This document shows positions 1 to 13,213 of a stretch of DNA of 64,000 nt, one piece after another. Made by a program: the position numbers and the translations under genes. The number at the start of each line of letters is the position of its first letter. The first letter of the stretch is position 1. Location: contig NC_031498.1 in the NCBI RefSeq assembly GCF_000237925.1, positions 30,188,923 to 30,252,922 of the forward strand, read 5' to 3'. Source of the stretch: Schistosoma mansoni. Its lineage: Eukaryota; Platyhelminthes; Trematoda; Strigeidida; Schistosomatidae. The notes under the pieces are model-generated. The model did no database searches, was not told the origin of the DNA, and saw only the letters and a list, made by a program, of their open reading frames with translations.

Positions 1-1383
1 TCATATTTCAAAACGTTACTGCTGTTGCAATAAAACTTTAAAGTTTAGGTTTCTACTTCTTTAAAAACATCAGAAGTTGTATATTTGTTAAGAATTTTAA
101 AATGGAACGAAACAACCATCGATCGTTAACACGAGTCAGTAATCATAATAATTATCGTTACTATTATTCAAAGTTTCTACATCATTCATTTCAATAATCG
201 TGCACAATCTTCAACCTTTTTCTTTACCAGTGAAACAGAATTGAATAAAATAAGTTTGAGATGAATGGGTTAGTTAGTTAGTTAGTTAGTTAGTTAGAAG
301 TTGAATAATGTTCTATTGATTTATTTTAAATCACATAGATACTATAAATTTGGTTTTTGTTATGTTGTAATGTTGATTTTAAACAAAAAACCCGCCAAGG
401 TCATTCTCTATTTCTTAAAAAGTTTAACGAAACAAAATGTGAATAAAAAAAATCGGAAAATTATCATTTTTACCAACAAATATTAATGATGATTATTAGT
501 CCTATCAAAGTTACCATTAAAAAAAATTGATTAGAATTGTCAGTATAGAGGTATGTTGTATTCCGATTTAGTGGTCGTAGGGTATATTGTACTTATTACA
601 ATACCAGAATGCTTCAGATGAGGATTCAATGATGGGTGAAGCAGATGTATAGCCAATTTAAGGAGCCCTAAAATGAGATAGCTGTTTAGTTATTCTCTGT
701 TTTCAACTCTTCAGCTAACGACGTCATTTTTTCATAAAAATTAGTCATTGTCCATAAAGCATCTGGTACGATTATGTATCGGTCGAAGTTGTTACATTTT
801 GCATCGATGACTGAACAAGTTAAAAAGATGACCAGCTAATAAACTAAAATAATTTCAGGAGTACTGATACCCAGAAAGATTAAACATTTAGAATATAATT
901 CAAGAATAATGAGTTAAAAGTGTATATGAAAGAATACTGGAACTCAAGATCTAGAGGAGGAGATAAAAAGTAAATGGATCTACATCACTATCACCGATTC
1001 TGAGTCATTTCATCCAATATCTTCAAATACTGAACAAGGTTATCGTACATATCTTAACTAGTTAGTCTGTATCAAGTAACACTACTTTTTTTTAAACTGT
1101 CAGTAATTTGATGATGGACTGATATCACGTCTGAGTTCAGAAGCCTGTACGTTTCTAAATTTCTCCTACTCCATCCCTTACTTAGGACGTCAAATTAACT
1201 GATGATTGAACGATCAAAATCATTTTTTTAGTCACAGTAACTACAGATGTTATTATTTTTTGTTTCTTGTTTCTCCAAACAGCGAAGAAACTAGTTTATG
1301 AGTTTACATATCCAATAAGCATTGTTTAGATAGATAGTTTATATATACAAGTTAACATTGATTGTGTTCACTTACATTTATAG
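1..1383. other. Probable intron upstream of the first exon
   Basis: AT-rich sequence without a convincing exon. It ends in a pyrimidine-containing acceptor (ttcacttacatttatag) at 1383, so it is most simply the intron before the exon at 1384. A short GTTA microsatellite lies at about 270-297. The small open frame at 301-486 has no coding character. Confidence 0.5.
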
Positions 1384-2362
1384 GTGAATAATACATTTTT
1401 TAATGCACAATTAAATGTACAACAAATGAATTATCAACATGTTAGTGCACCTGGATCAACTGGTCAAATGCAAATACATTTTGCACAACAACAACCGTCA
1501 ACAACACAACATCCAGTTCCACCACCATCATCTCATGAACATTTACGTTCAGTTCGACAATCAGATAACAATAATAATAATAGTACAATTCGTATGACAA
1601 ATTCGTCAAATGAATATACTTCAAATAATCATCCATTGTTATACAATACTGATGGAATTAATCATCATTCTCATCATCAACGTGTTGTTGATTGTCCTTC
1701 AAAATCTGAAATTCCTGGAGTTATTCCATCCAGTTCAGTAATTACTTCATCTGTTGTATGTACACCTTTAGGATCCTCAGTTGTTGGCGGGGGTAGTGCT
1801 GGTTATGGTAATGCAAGTATTCAAATTACCCCTAGAACACCACATACAATTCAATATCTTCCAACTGTCGCTCCTCAAGTTTCTAACAATCAAGGACCTT
1901 CAGGTATATTACCTGGACCAAACCAAATACAAAGATCTAGTTCTGTACGTAGTTATCAATATATGCCATCTGATATAGATAATAATAATAACAACACCTC
2001 GCATGTTACTGATAACTCTATTCGCCATCCTACCTTTCAGTCAAATCATCAATCTTATCCTACTAATCAAAATATTCCTGGACAATTTTATAATTCAAGT
2101 CAACATCATTATTCATCCTCTTCTCAGTCGGTTATTCCACAAACTTATCCATCTAGTCTTCAAGGTCAAAGTAAGCATTCTCAAATTACTGGTCAATTTC
2201 CTGGTGGAGGAAGGCATAATATTAATAACAGTAATAATAATAATAATTCAACATTTGGATGGAATGATACAAGTTTCGATTCAAATCCATTAGGTCCAAA
2301 TTCATTGACAGCATCGTCAACTAACGAAACCGGTTTTAAATCTTCAAATTGTAATCATCCAA
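1384..2362 (+). CDS. Penultimate exon of an unrecognised Ser/Asn/Gln-rich protein
   Basis: The frame is open for 326 codons from an AG acceptor at 1382-1383 to a GTGAGT donor at 2363. It is joined in frame (phase 1) to the exon at 4060. The product is low complexity: Asn runs near residues 62-66 and 198-203, many Ser, Gln and His, and Pro clusters. The least repetitive block is ITPRTPHTIQYLP at about residues 148-160 of this exon, which could be a short conserved peptide motif. No folded domain, signal peptide or membrane segment is visible. The true start and any N-terminal domains lie upstream of the window. Such tails are usual in nuclear co-activators and transcription factors; a BCL9/Legless-type Wnt co-activator tail is one untested possibility. 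The family is not identified. Confidence 0.75.
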
Positions 2363-4059
2363 GTGAGTTTATATATATATATTTTCATGTTGCTATGAAT
2401 TCCTTTTTTATGTACTTTTTATGTTAAACCTATTTTCATGATCAATTCTATCCAATTCAATTGATTTTTGTCTCCCTCCTTTGCATATTAATAACCAGGT
2501 CAATTATGAAGGACAAAGAATGAACATTACAGTATTATCAATTTTAATACTTTCAATAACCAACTGAACTCCAAGTATTATAATTTGGTATATAGAAAAA
2601 ATTCTTTTGACTTAAGATAACCTTCCTTATTCAATTCTTCACCTCTTCATATATACGTACTATTATAGTGAACAAGAAGACGAGTGGGGACAATCGAATG
2701 TATTTAAGCACAAATTACAGACTATCTCACTAAAATCTGATAACCATACAGTTAACGGTCAATTTGCAAAATCACAATCAATAGTCTCAATCTTGACTGT
2801 TCCTTCTGCAAATATCAGTCCATCTCCTCTGATTTCATTGTTCATGCATTTTCATACCGATTGCGCTTCGTCCCTGTTCTTTCCTTATCGATCTTCTGCG
2901 AAAAGACATTCTATGCCTGACCATCACCATATACTACTTATGTGGGTATAAGTAGACCACAGCACACTATTTGTGCATCCGTTTAACTTACCTTATTTAC
3001 ATAAAGTACAGTAGTAATAGTAATAATATCAATTGTAGTAGAAGATGTAACATGAAATATATAATGTGAAATTAATGATGAAAATCGACTATATAGTAAT
3101 TAAAGCATCTAACTTTCATTTAGTAGATAGATCACCGTTTCTGATCTCAAAACATCTGTAATTCAAACAGTCGATTAGCATCACTGATGTGGATGTGAAC
3201 TTTCGGTGAGTTTCATAGTAAGGTGAAACAGCTATTCAGTGCTTCTTGGTTTTCATAGTTTATCTTTTCAAAGTCAGTTCATGATGTGAAGCTTCAAATT
3301 CAACAGTCATCATCTCCTTTAATAAACTGTTACCTTTACTCTGAGTTGGTTTTCCCCAACATCTTTGTTCCAACTTAACAGTATGCTAGTCAGTCCAGCG
3401 GATTATGACTGGGGGGAGTAGTACCTTGTCCCATATATCGTTATCTATTTTATTTATTTAAACACGTAAATATTGGTACAAAGAGGCACCAGATATGTAT
3501 GCGCCACAAATCTCATTTGATTGGTGTGAGCGCTGTGATACTGCTCGGGTGCGCAAACCGAAACAGGTAGTTTTCTTAGTGGACCACACCCGGAGTTTTT
3601 GACCTAAAGGTCTGATCCACAAGGCAGTGGAACATCGTGAGGAGATGCAGTCCCATGGTAGTCGTTGACCAACGATTGATTCATACTCCAATTGTTCCCT
3701 CAGGATACTGGAGTCCATATGCACCATTGGTTTGGAATGAGGGTTTTCCAACTCCCCTAGGTAAACTTTCCGTGTCCACCAACTCGGTTAAAGCACCGGA
3801 CATTCGCTTTTCGTCCTCTCAATTTCGTAAACAACACCTGTGGCACGATAAAGCAGTGAGTAGGACTTCCCTGACAGAGGCTATATACGCGTGGCCATGT
3901 GAGAGCATTTGGAGAGAGAGAGAGCAGACTCTCCCCACTCTCGGCCGTACCAGGGCATAAAGATGTACAGTCCTTCATCAACCAATTTTTCTCTTACAAA
4001 GTGTTATATTTGATATTATTGTTTTCTTTTAAATACCTTATATATTTTTGAAACCCTAG
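2363..4059 (+). other. 1.7-kb intron of the Ser/Asn/Gln-rich gene
   Basis: GTGAGT donor at 2363 and tttttgaaaccctag acceptor ending at 4059. It contains an antisense copy of the ~510-bp unclassified repeat at 3447-3960 and otherwise no recognisable feature. Confidence 0.75.
3447..3960 (-). repeat. Unclassified ~510-bp interspersed repeat, copy 1 (full length)
   Basis: Read on the minus strand it starts near 'tgccctggtacggccgag' and ends in an (AAAT)n tail after 'ccaatatttatgtgttt'. Seven further copies lie in this window (22592, 24453, 29391, 40854, 53475, 54797+57068, 63415). It has no long reading frame and no obvious tRNA head. The simple-repeat tail suggests a retroposed (SINE-like or non-autonomous LINE) element. 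Confidence 0.85.
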
Positions 4060-5237
4060 GTCAACCCACTGATAATCGTTTGGGTAGAAGTATTAATCAC
4101 CCAGTAATACGTGATGCTCAGATGAATTATTCAGCTTGTAGCAATACTAATAGTAATAATAACAGTGACATATTATCAACATCTATGTCTACTAAGATGG
4201 ATCCATCCACTGATATCATATCTCATCAAATGTCCACAAATTCATCCGATATACCATCAGTACAACAACGTGTTCATATGAATCAACACTCACAACAATA
4301 TCTCCGTCATTCACCTGTCAACGATGGTGGTAAACCTCAATCCTACTCCTCATCATCTACACAACAACCACAACATCATCAAACAAGTCAAATTCATCAG
4401 CAGTATTATCATCATCAACAACAACATCATCAAATGATGATGTCTTCATCATCCATGTGTGATTATTCCGGTAGTAGTAGTAATAATGGTAATAATAGTG
4501 ATTGGAGTTCTACAAATCAAGTACAATTTGTAATGTCGAATTCTACGTTGAATTCTACAATGTATAGTAGTCATAGTAATAATATTGTAGATAATATATC
4601 TGTTAGTGGTGTTGTTGGTAGTATGATGGAAAATTCTACAAATATAGGACATACTACTAATGCTAACAGTAATAGTGGTAACTCAACACCTAACGTTAAT
4701 AATAGTAATCATAAACGTCCATCAGTAGTAAATCCTATGAATGGTGAGATGAAACATAATATTTCATTGAATTCCCATTCACAACATCATGCCTTGCCGC
4801 CTCATCCACAACAATCTCAACAAATGATGATGGTCAACAACAATAATAATAGTAATAGTAGTAGTAATAATAGTAGATCAAACTGGTATCCTCATCAATC
4901 GACTGGCAATCAAATGACATTCACTTCAATGTCATCATCATCAGCATCAACAAATGCAAGTCGAGAAATGTATTCTGGTCAAATGCATAATACTAATAAT
5001 AGTAACAATACTAACTTCTCATTAAACACATTACCACCAGTTACTGGTAACCATCCATCGGATACATCATTGGGAACAATTGGTATGGTGGATAATAATA
5101 ATAATAATAGTAGTGGAAATAGAAGTATATTTAGACAATCACAAGATACTTATGATAATTCATTACCTATATCTTCTATGTCATCATCATCAACAACATC
5201 TTCAACACAACCTTATTCATCATCCGTCGTTTGAAAA
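4060..5237 (+). CDS. Terminal coding exon of the Ser/Asn/Gln-rich protein
   Basis: Follows the acceptor at 4058-4059 and completes the split codon from 2362. It encodes 390 residues and then TGA at 5235-5237. Composition is extreme: Asn, Ser, Gln, His and Met dominate, with poly-Asn, poly-Ser and a His/Gln tract (QHHQTSQIHQQYYHHQQQHH, about residues 97-116 of the exon). With the previous exon the C-terminal tail is about 717 residues with no predicted globular domain. Trinucleotide expansion of AAT, CAT and TCA codons explains much of its length. The role is unknown; a disordered interaction region of a regulatory protein is an inference. Confidence 0.75.
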
Positions 5238-7900
5238 GTATAAAACAAGTTATCATTGATCACTTTACACACACACACACACACTAACATCAAGACTTTT
5301 TTTACCAGAATATTGGATCTCATTTCTTTTCCCTTAATCAAACATCATATGTGCATATTTGTCTTATATCATGAATAATAATGGTATCAACAGTTGTATT
5401 TGATTTATAATGGGAACTTGTTTTGTTTTGTCCTTTCTTCTCCCCATCCTATCATGGTTACACGATTGTTTCTCTTTGTATATACATTTCTGGATATTTC
5501 TGGATTATAAGATAAGTTTATGATTATATGTAACATAACTCATTTGTATTTAATACATAAAAGTGTTCATTAAATATAATGAATGAAGTATAATTTTTTT
5601 TTTAACTTTTCATTCCTTGGTCTCTCTCTCTCTCTGTTTTCCATTTTTATGCTTTAGTGTGAACCCAAACGAACACTTGACTCTAAATTTTAGTCTTACT
5701 CCTGTTTCATTGTTTTCGACTCCTTTTCCTTGGCAACATGATCGTTGTGCTTTTCTGGTGTGTGAGGGGGGGGGTAGGGTAGGGTGATTTCTGATATGGT
5801 TTCTTTTGTTTACTTTCTTTGGCCACTTTGTTCAATACCATTGCCTACGAATATTACTGCCTTTATGGATGTTGGTAATGATTATTATTATTAATGATGA
5901 GAATGTAAAATTCTTGTAGTTTTTGTTAATTATGCATGTGTATATCATTCCTCACTTACTTTATTACCAAAGTATCACACTGTTACTCTCTTTTGCCTCT
6001 CTTTCTCTCTCTCTCTCTCTATTTATTTTCATAATTGCCTTAGTTACAAAACAAACTGATCTAATTAAAAGAAGTATTGTTTCTTTCATAGTTCCCAGTA
6101 TCCATGTTGCGTGTATATGTATGTGTGTGTATTTGTTTGTTTGTTTGTTTGTTTATTGACAAATTGTTAATTTGCCTTCTGATTCTGATGATTTCTACTC
6201 CTTTAATTTTTTTTGTCTCTTTGCTTCTCTATAAGTAAACTATGGTAGAATGACATCACTTATTCCCTACATGTGTGTGTATGTACATGTTCAAACTAGG
6301 ATGATCATTATTATTGGTAGTGTTGTCATTGTGTTTACGCATAGTTACTGTATAATATTCATAATACACGTGTGTGTGTGTGTATGTGCGGCGGGTCTCT
6401 ATCTCTTTCCTTCTACCCTTTTTTCTTTGATATCCAGTCATTCATGATTCATTTATTCTTTCTGTTTCTTTAGAATTTTCTTTCTTGTATATGATATTTT
6501 ATGATACATCTACTATACATCTATCTAAGAAATGAGAATGTATCAAAATGATCATCATTAGTTATTCGTTTCATCATTTCTTAATTCAATTTATAAAGAT
6601 GAATGAATGAATCGATTGATTAATTGATCGATTGATTGATTGATTAATCGATCGATTGATTGATTATTGATTTCATTTTCTTTTCTTTCTTTTTTTTACA
6701 TCATAATCATTATTTTATCATGTAAGAGTTTTTCTTTCATTAGTACTTTTAACTGTTCAACTTGCAAATATACATAATGGTTCATTGATGCCATTTACTC
6801 TATCTATACAATTTGTTTTATAAACATTGAGAACCCCTTTTCCATTACTATTGTAATGATTTTTTTTTGTTACTATCCCCCCACGATTTCGTTACAATTA
6901 CATTCATGTTCTCCTTACTCTATAGGTTCTTTTTAAAGTTATTATATATATATATATATGCTTGTATATGTATAAATATGATTGGAAATGTGTGTGTGCG
7001 TGTGCGTTAAAACATAAGCCAATCATAGAAGAGCACTATGTAGTTGTTTATTTTTATCTCATTTTTTTCTTATTCCCATTACTTATGATGATTATAATTA
7101 AGTAAATATTGATATTGTGTGCACATAATGGGGATAAATTTGTTTTGTATACACTTTAAATTATGCAGCTGATTAACCATTTTGTCTTCTTTTTTTTCTT
7201 AAAGTAAACAAATAAACAAACATTTCATCTTTTGATTTCCAAAATAGTTTAATGTCACATATATACACACTCACACACTCTCTCTCCCACACACACTTAC
7301 ACACGATTACCATATCTTTCTTTGATAATAGGGAAGGTTGAATGATAGTTCTTATTTATATGCGCACACGATCTCCTATATCTATCCTGTTTGTTTCCTC
7401 CCTCTTTTCTTACATTCTATCATCTTTGAATATTTATATATATACAAATACAATCTATATTCATATATGCACTCATACACACTTCTTAATTTCATTATCA
7501 ATCTTTGTTTTGTTTTTGTTTTTTGACAAGAGACAATTCTAATACCTACCTGTATTATATAAGAACGATATAACATGATTTTCTTGTTGTTGTTGTTGTT
7601 GTTTACTTTTTAACTTGCCACTGAATATAAATGAAGGGTTTGTTTCTTTTTCTCTCTAGTTTTGTTTGTTTCCCTGTTGTTTATTTAGTGGGTGCGGGGG
7701 GGGGGTTACGTATAGAGGGATAATAATGATACTATGGGGGTCAGTTACTTATCACTAGTTTCTTATTTACTGCAAAGTTGAGACCAGGACTGTTACATTG
7801 TGATGCTTTTTGAAGGATAATAATTTTAATTAGCATAGATCATACGCTTAGATTGGTTGGAATTTAGTTGACATCCATATATTGGCTTTGGGTGAATACT
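5238..7900 (+). other. Probable long 3' UTR, microsatellite-rich
   Basis: No exon is visible. The stretch is T-rich on the + strand and dense in simple repeats: (AC)n near 5269, (CT)n near 5620 and 6010, G-runs at 5767 and 7691, (GTTT)n near 6135, (GATT)n at 6610-6665, (AT)n at 6943-6958 and (TTG)n near 7585. Position after the stop codon and base skew fit a 3' UTR plus downstream flank; the polyadenylation site was not determined. Confidence 0.45.
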
Positions 7901-9480
7901 AATTCAATCACCCACGATCAACTTGTAAGTCGTAAAGTTGTTTCGTTCGATTCCCATACTTGATAAAAGCACTTTAATAATGTTCTTCAACTTTTAATGG
8001 TTTTCTAATTAGGTTTTTCCCATCATATAAACTGCCTTCAAATATCGACATTTAAGAGTACATTCAGCTAACTAATCCTGAGTGTGACAGAACGCGTTCT
8101 AGATATTACCCAGAAATATGATTAAGTTACTAATAGGATTAATTTTGTCAAGACTGATCTAAATGTTCTGATCTCCATAGTTTAATGGTAGTCTACACAT
8201 TACTACAACCAGATATGTTCAATCGTACAAAAGGTTGACAATTATGAATTAATTGTAAAGTACCAAACTATAATAATGTTAATAATAATTCATAGACGGT
8301 TCTGATCTGTACTCTCCAATATGTGGGGTGTCAGTGATACACTAATTGCTAGAAGTTTCCTAATTAGAGGGGAAATCGACTTCACTATTTATGTCCACGT
8401 GAATATATAGAAATTGTTCGGTTTTGAGATGGTAGAGAAGATTTGTAACTCAGGTGGATTTATGTAATTTGTACATTGGTTTCTAAAATCATTCGAAACA
8501 ATCGCTTGATCGGGTTATTTTTTTGATAAATCATGGCTCTCAATGCACTGATAACTTTTCTTAGCATACAACTCGCTAACTTTATCCATTCTAAGTATTC
8601 TGACTTACATAACTTCATAGGTAGCACTGCCTATTTCGGTCTATAGATTGATGGTAGCGAAGATTTTCGAATTAGGATGAAGGTAATAAACACTGTGATG
8701 TGTGGGTGAGAAGATAATAATTGGTCGTTTGCTTAGTTAGGTTTGTAGATAGTCTGACAGGCGTTAGATGAGTTATATATTATCCTATCCATATTATTAT
8801 TGTGTTGTCGGTTTTTGGTGTGGAAATGTGTTCACGTTCTAGTCAGGCTAATCATGTGTTCTTGATCTGAGTTGTGTTGAATTCCTGTAGAATAGATACT
8901 GGGAAGGAATCTATTGTAGATATTCATCTAAGGTAAATTAACGTCCTATTCGCGTAGACGTGAGAATCCAAGCGTTATAACACACTGAATGATATCCTCG
9001 TCACGGTATTTCATCATCAAACTCGGAAGGTTTATCAGTATTTCCTACAACTAAACAGCTGGCGTATCAGTGATATGTTATATATTCATTAGCTACTAGG
9101 CATTCAGTACTGTAAATCATGGAGTTAGTCGGTTAATAAGAATAATGGCTCATGAAATGTGCTGAAGAAGTGATTATTTATTTCGCTCAGTCGCTGTACA
9201 TACCATATTCGTAAAATAATTAAAAGATAATTTTCATTGTTGAAAATGTTAATGAACAGTTATTTTTAGCCGTGCAGAGTAGTTGATAGATTCTAGATAA
9301 CAGTTTGGGCTATTGTCAAGTCCACAGTCTTCTATTGTCGTAGAACTACTGAATATGGTTAAGGATAAATCCGTGTAATATTTGTAAGACGAGCAGGGAT
9401 GATTGATAGATAATTCATTTTTCATAAGTGATTATATTGTAAAACGAAGACAAGTCAACATTGTATTTAACAATAAATGT
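7901..9480. other. Intergenic, no recognised feature
   Basis: AT-rich sequence with no open frame of interest and no repeat family seen elsewhere in the window. Confidence 0.4.
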
Positions 9481-9489
9481 ATTTTTACA

Positions 9490-9775
9490 ATTGAAATCAT
9501 GAGTCAATTGAAGCTAGATCACCATGGAAAACCTGAAAGCACTGGGCGGCGTTTCGTCCTAGTGTGGGATTCCTCAGCAGTGCGCATCCATGATCTGTTG
9601 TGAGATAGTAACTCACTGGAGACAATGGCGGAGGGTTGCTCAGTTTCATGGATTGTTTGAAGTTAGACATTAGCACCGTTGGATGCCGGCTCAATGGTCT
9701 AGAGGTTAAGGGTTCGCGAGCAAGACCGATAGGTCTTGGGTTCGAATCTCGCGAGGCGGGATCGTAGATGTTATA
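9490..9775. repeat. Fold-back copy of tRNA-hammerhead family B
   Basis: The left half (9490-9596) is the hammerhead and tail in minus orientation. The right half (about 9600-9772) is the head region and tRNA-like part in plus orientation, with box A-like 'tggtctagaggttaa' and box B-like 'gggttcgaatctcgc'. The hammerhead (9537-9590) keeps CUGAGGA and GAAA but its cleavage triplet is GCC rather than NUH, so it should be inactive. Confidence 0.8.
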
Positions 9776-9779
9776 AGAA

Positions 9780-11724
9780 TGCCAGATCTAGTAATAATAT
9801 ATAACTAATCGAAGATTTTCAAACTTTACTTAGTGGAAGTAGCGAGTTAGTTATTGCTTTGGATGTATTTCTGGGTAGTTGGAAAGTGTTTTGGGTTACG
9901 GAGACTTATGGTTTTTTACTTTTCACGTTCTGTACCCAAACAGTAGCAACATTAGTTAATAGTGGAAAGGATGATCGAGAAGCAGTTCTATAATGACCTT
10001 CTTTAGTTTGTAAGGAACTGTAATAAACGTCGAGACCCCTTTCATAAAACACTTCTGAAGGTGATATCACAATCGATTAAGGTGCGGAATCCCTCAACTT
10101 TTAGATCCCCACTACAAAAAGGCAGCACAAAATTTTACACGAACCTCATCTTTTGTTCTGAATGGATGTTTACTAAGGTGTAGTTTTATACTGAGTCTGA
10201 TTACTGGTCTGCTAGTATGAAGGGGATTGTGAAAAATAAGATCAACGTAGAATTTGTTTTCTTTAATCTTCCTCCAGTGAACAAGTTACAAGTTTGATGT
10301 TTCTTGGAGAGGCGACCAAGGGTTGTATTTCAGTTCAAGTCACGTACCTTTGAAATTCCTCGTTCCAAAAGAGTAACGTCCTTTTCAGGGTAAAAGGAAA
10401 TTACGCCAGAATATTTTTAGATGAAACTGTTGAAGTAGATAAATCTCCAAAATAAATAGATTTTCAAGTCTTGGACACTGTTCCTAGCCTCACTTGTTCT
10501 ACTGGATTCATTCCTGGTTGAAGACTCCTGATCAGGCATTTGCACAAGATCACGTTTGAGTATATCATGCTGAGCATCTCTTTCGGAAACTTGTCAGTCA
10601 CTTTATATTCCATATACAGCGACACCTCAATCCATAATTCACTGATATATTCTCACATCGTTATCTTAGACTTTTGATCTAATTGACTTTGGGGTCATCA
10701 TATAGTAGAGTTATCAAACTCTGTATCCGTATCATCGCCACTGGCGAGCCTCAATGTGATCTGGTGTACCAAACTGCATACATTTTGTTCCTTGTGACAT
10801 TTATGTATATTCTTATATATCATGACATTTTTTTATATTCTTGGGTTTTCTTTTCTCATGTTTAAATTTATCATTATTATTGTTATTATTATTATTATGC
10901 CAGAATGCATACCTATACTTATAGTGATTAAGACGACCTCGTTCCCCACTCCATAATTTATACTGTTTTTGCCTAGTAATATCAAAGTTCGGTTTTTTTA
11001 TGTACAGGTTAACTTCATCGAGGACAACATGACTGACCCATGTGGATAATTCTTCATACTAGTAAGGATATTACAGAGTGAACTCGACAGATACTTTGCA
11101 CATGGTATCTTAGCTAGTGATGCTTTGGAACGCTATAAAATCTGGAAAAGGCTCTCGTTAAACGCAAAAATTTAACCAATCGACAAAGGCTAGGTGGAAT
11201 CTTCCACAATATAAAACTAGGACACAGATCTACAATAGAAGTGTCATTGCAAATGCGAAAAGTCACTGTTTAGAGAATGTTCGAAAAAGGCCCCTGTATG
11301 ATCCTTTTTGGAAGTTTGTGTCAATGTATATGAAAATCCCTTCACATACACACCTTCGTAATGTAACTTGTTGAATTACTTTTAAACGTGAACTTGATCT
11401 TTATGATCTCTTCAGCTTTACATTCCCTTGATATTTTGATTCTAAGTGAGACGGTTATCATTTTCTTTTACTTGAGCTTCCACAGAACCTCTGGGATTAT
11501 CACAAATCACATTTATGTTGTTCTACTTGGCATTTTGGTTATGGAGGCTGCTAAATTGATTCTTTTCTCCTTTTGATTGTGTTGTTTGAACCGACTGGAA
11601 TTGTGCATTTTCTGATAGTGAACACAGAACTTGAAACACTCATTGTTTTAGTGAAGTTAAATATTATTGCCTTTGAGTAAACTGTACGTGATCTATTCAG
11701 AAAGAATAGAATAATATTCCTATA
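9780..11724. other. Intergenic, no recognised feature
   Basis: No gene or repeat could be supported. Short open frames at 10683-10865 and 11388-11576 lack splice or family support. Confidence 0.4.
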
Positions 11725-12354
11725 TTAATAAGAAGGTTTGTTTCGTAGTATTGGTATATTATGTCCCTTATTCATTATCGATGAAAAAGGCATATCTAAT
11801 GCAGATATAAAGGCAAGGATCGGAAAAGAAAGGGTCTCATTCCTACAATTGAAGAATATATGAAACTCAAAACAACTGTCAGACAATATCAAACTCAGAG
11901 TTTTAAGTATGAACGTCAAAACAGTTCTAATGCACGGAGCTGAAACGTGGAGAACTACTACAACCACCATTAATAAAGTAAAGGTATTTATAAATAGTTG
12001 TTCACGCAAGATGCTCAACATCCATTGGTCGGATACCATCAACAACAGCCTTCTGTGGAAGATGGCAAACCAGTTTCCAGCTGAAGAGGAAATTAAGGAA
12101 AGACGTTGGAAGTGGATGTGACATACATTGAGGAAATCACCAAACTGCACCACGGGGCACGTTATAACTTGGAATGGTGAATGATAGCGGAAAAGGGGAA
12201 GGCCAAAGAACACATTACCTTGTGAAATAGAAGCAGATATGAAAAGGATGAATAACAACGGGAAAGAACTGGACAGGATTGCCCAGGACAGGGTTGGATG
12301 GAGAATGCTAGTGAGTGGCCTATTCTCCTTCACGAGGAGTAACAGGCATAAGTT
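11725..12354 (+). mobile_element. SR2-like RTE retrotransposon, 5'-truncated 3' end
   Basis: Plus-strand codons give the C-terminal RT-downstream region of RTE elements: '[14 protein letters not shown]', '[15 protein letters not shown]' and '[13 protein letters not shown]' between 11909 and 12121, then degraded frames to 'ggagtaacaggcataag' at the 3' end. The frame is broken by stops and indels, so this is a dead fragment. The family 3' signature (ggag.taacaggcgtaagtaag) recurs at 27357, 31100, 33320, 41299 and 44583. Confidence 0.85.
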
Positions 12355-12870
12355 GTAGTGGCTCTGCTTCGCTAATCGTTCACCTCGATAACCGTTATTA
12401 TATAAGTCTCAATGGTGCTTGAAATCAGAAGGCAAAGAGAAGCTTCGACTACAGTTTATTACCGGATAGCTCAGGCCACGAAGCTATAAGCACACCGAGC
12501 GAATTTGAAGCGGAGGGGCGAATAAGTATAAGTATATATGAGTAAGTAAGTGCGAGCAGTTTTATAAACAAGTTTATAGTCAAATTGTTTAAGAGCGCAG
12601 CAAGACTAAGCAAAAGCTAATAATAAAATCTGAGTGCATGCATATATGGAGAGGAAGATGAATCATCGAATGATATTTAAGCAATCAACGTTTTAGCTAG
12701 AGTATGTCATTCGCTCTAGTGATCATAACAGTACAAAGAAATGTGCGAATTGTTACTATTCTAGTAACAATATCTGTCAAGTAAGTTAATAAAACGGCTC
12801 AACTGAAATTAATCATAATCGAAATTGATTGTAGGATAGTTGCTATAAAGTAAGTAATGTCACTTATTAG
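12355..12870 (+). repeat. ~480-bp LTR-like interspersed repeat, copy F1
   Basis: Abuts the RTE 3' end directly. Starts 'gcttcgctaatcgttcacc' and ends 'ttgattgtaggatagttgc'. It shares its whole length with copies at 26410 and 51960. No coding content; size and absence of a tail suggest a solo LTR, but terminal TG/CA and target duplications were not established. Confidence 0.65.
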
Positions 12871-13213
12871 TTTATCTACTTAATGTAATTTAAATTTGAT
12901 TATTTGAGCTCGTTCAACAAATATTGGGTGGTGGTTTTTGGCAAGGACACGAGTTTCTGAACTAATCGTCATATTTATTACCGATTCAAAGAGTTTGAAA
13001 TTAGCAGTCACCTTGGGCAAACCTTCCTATCTAAACTTGTAAGACAAGTTCAAGCTATTCTTATTTCGTTTTAAAATAACGCTAGTGACGAAGGTTGCTA
13101 ACTTTTGAAATTCATCTTATATAAGATCTATTTTTATATGCTCATGTATGAATATGGGGAAAATCTCTCTCATGTCTATCTTCCATTACTAGTCGTTTGC
13201 GTTTCTACAGTAT

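Noticed and set aside
3458-3981. Protein-like frames such as 3637-3960 (+), 29419-29694 (+) and 57191-57457 (+)
   Set aside because: They recur in every copy of the ~510-bp repeat in different frames and strands, with stops at different places; no conserved coding signal.
6600-6670. Possible regulatory array at the (GATT)n run
   Set aside because: A simple microsatellite; no independent evidence of function.
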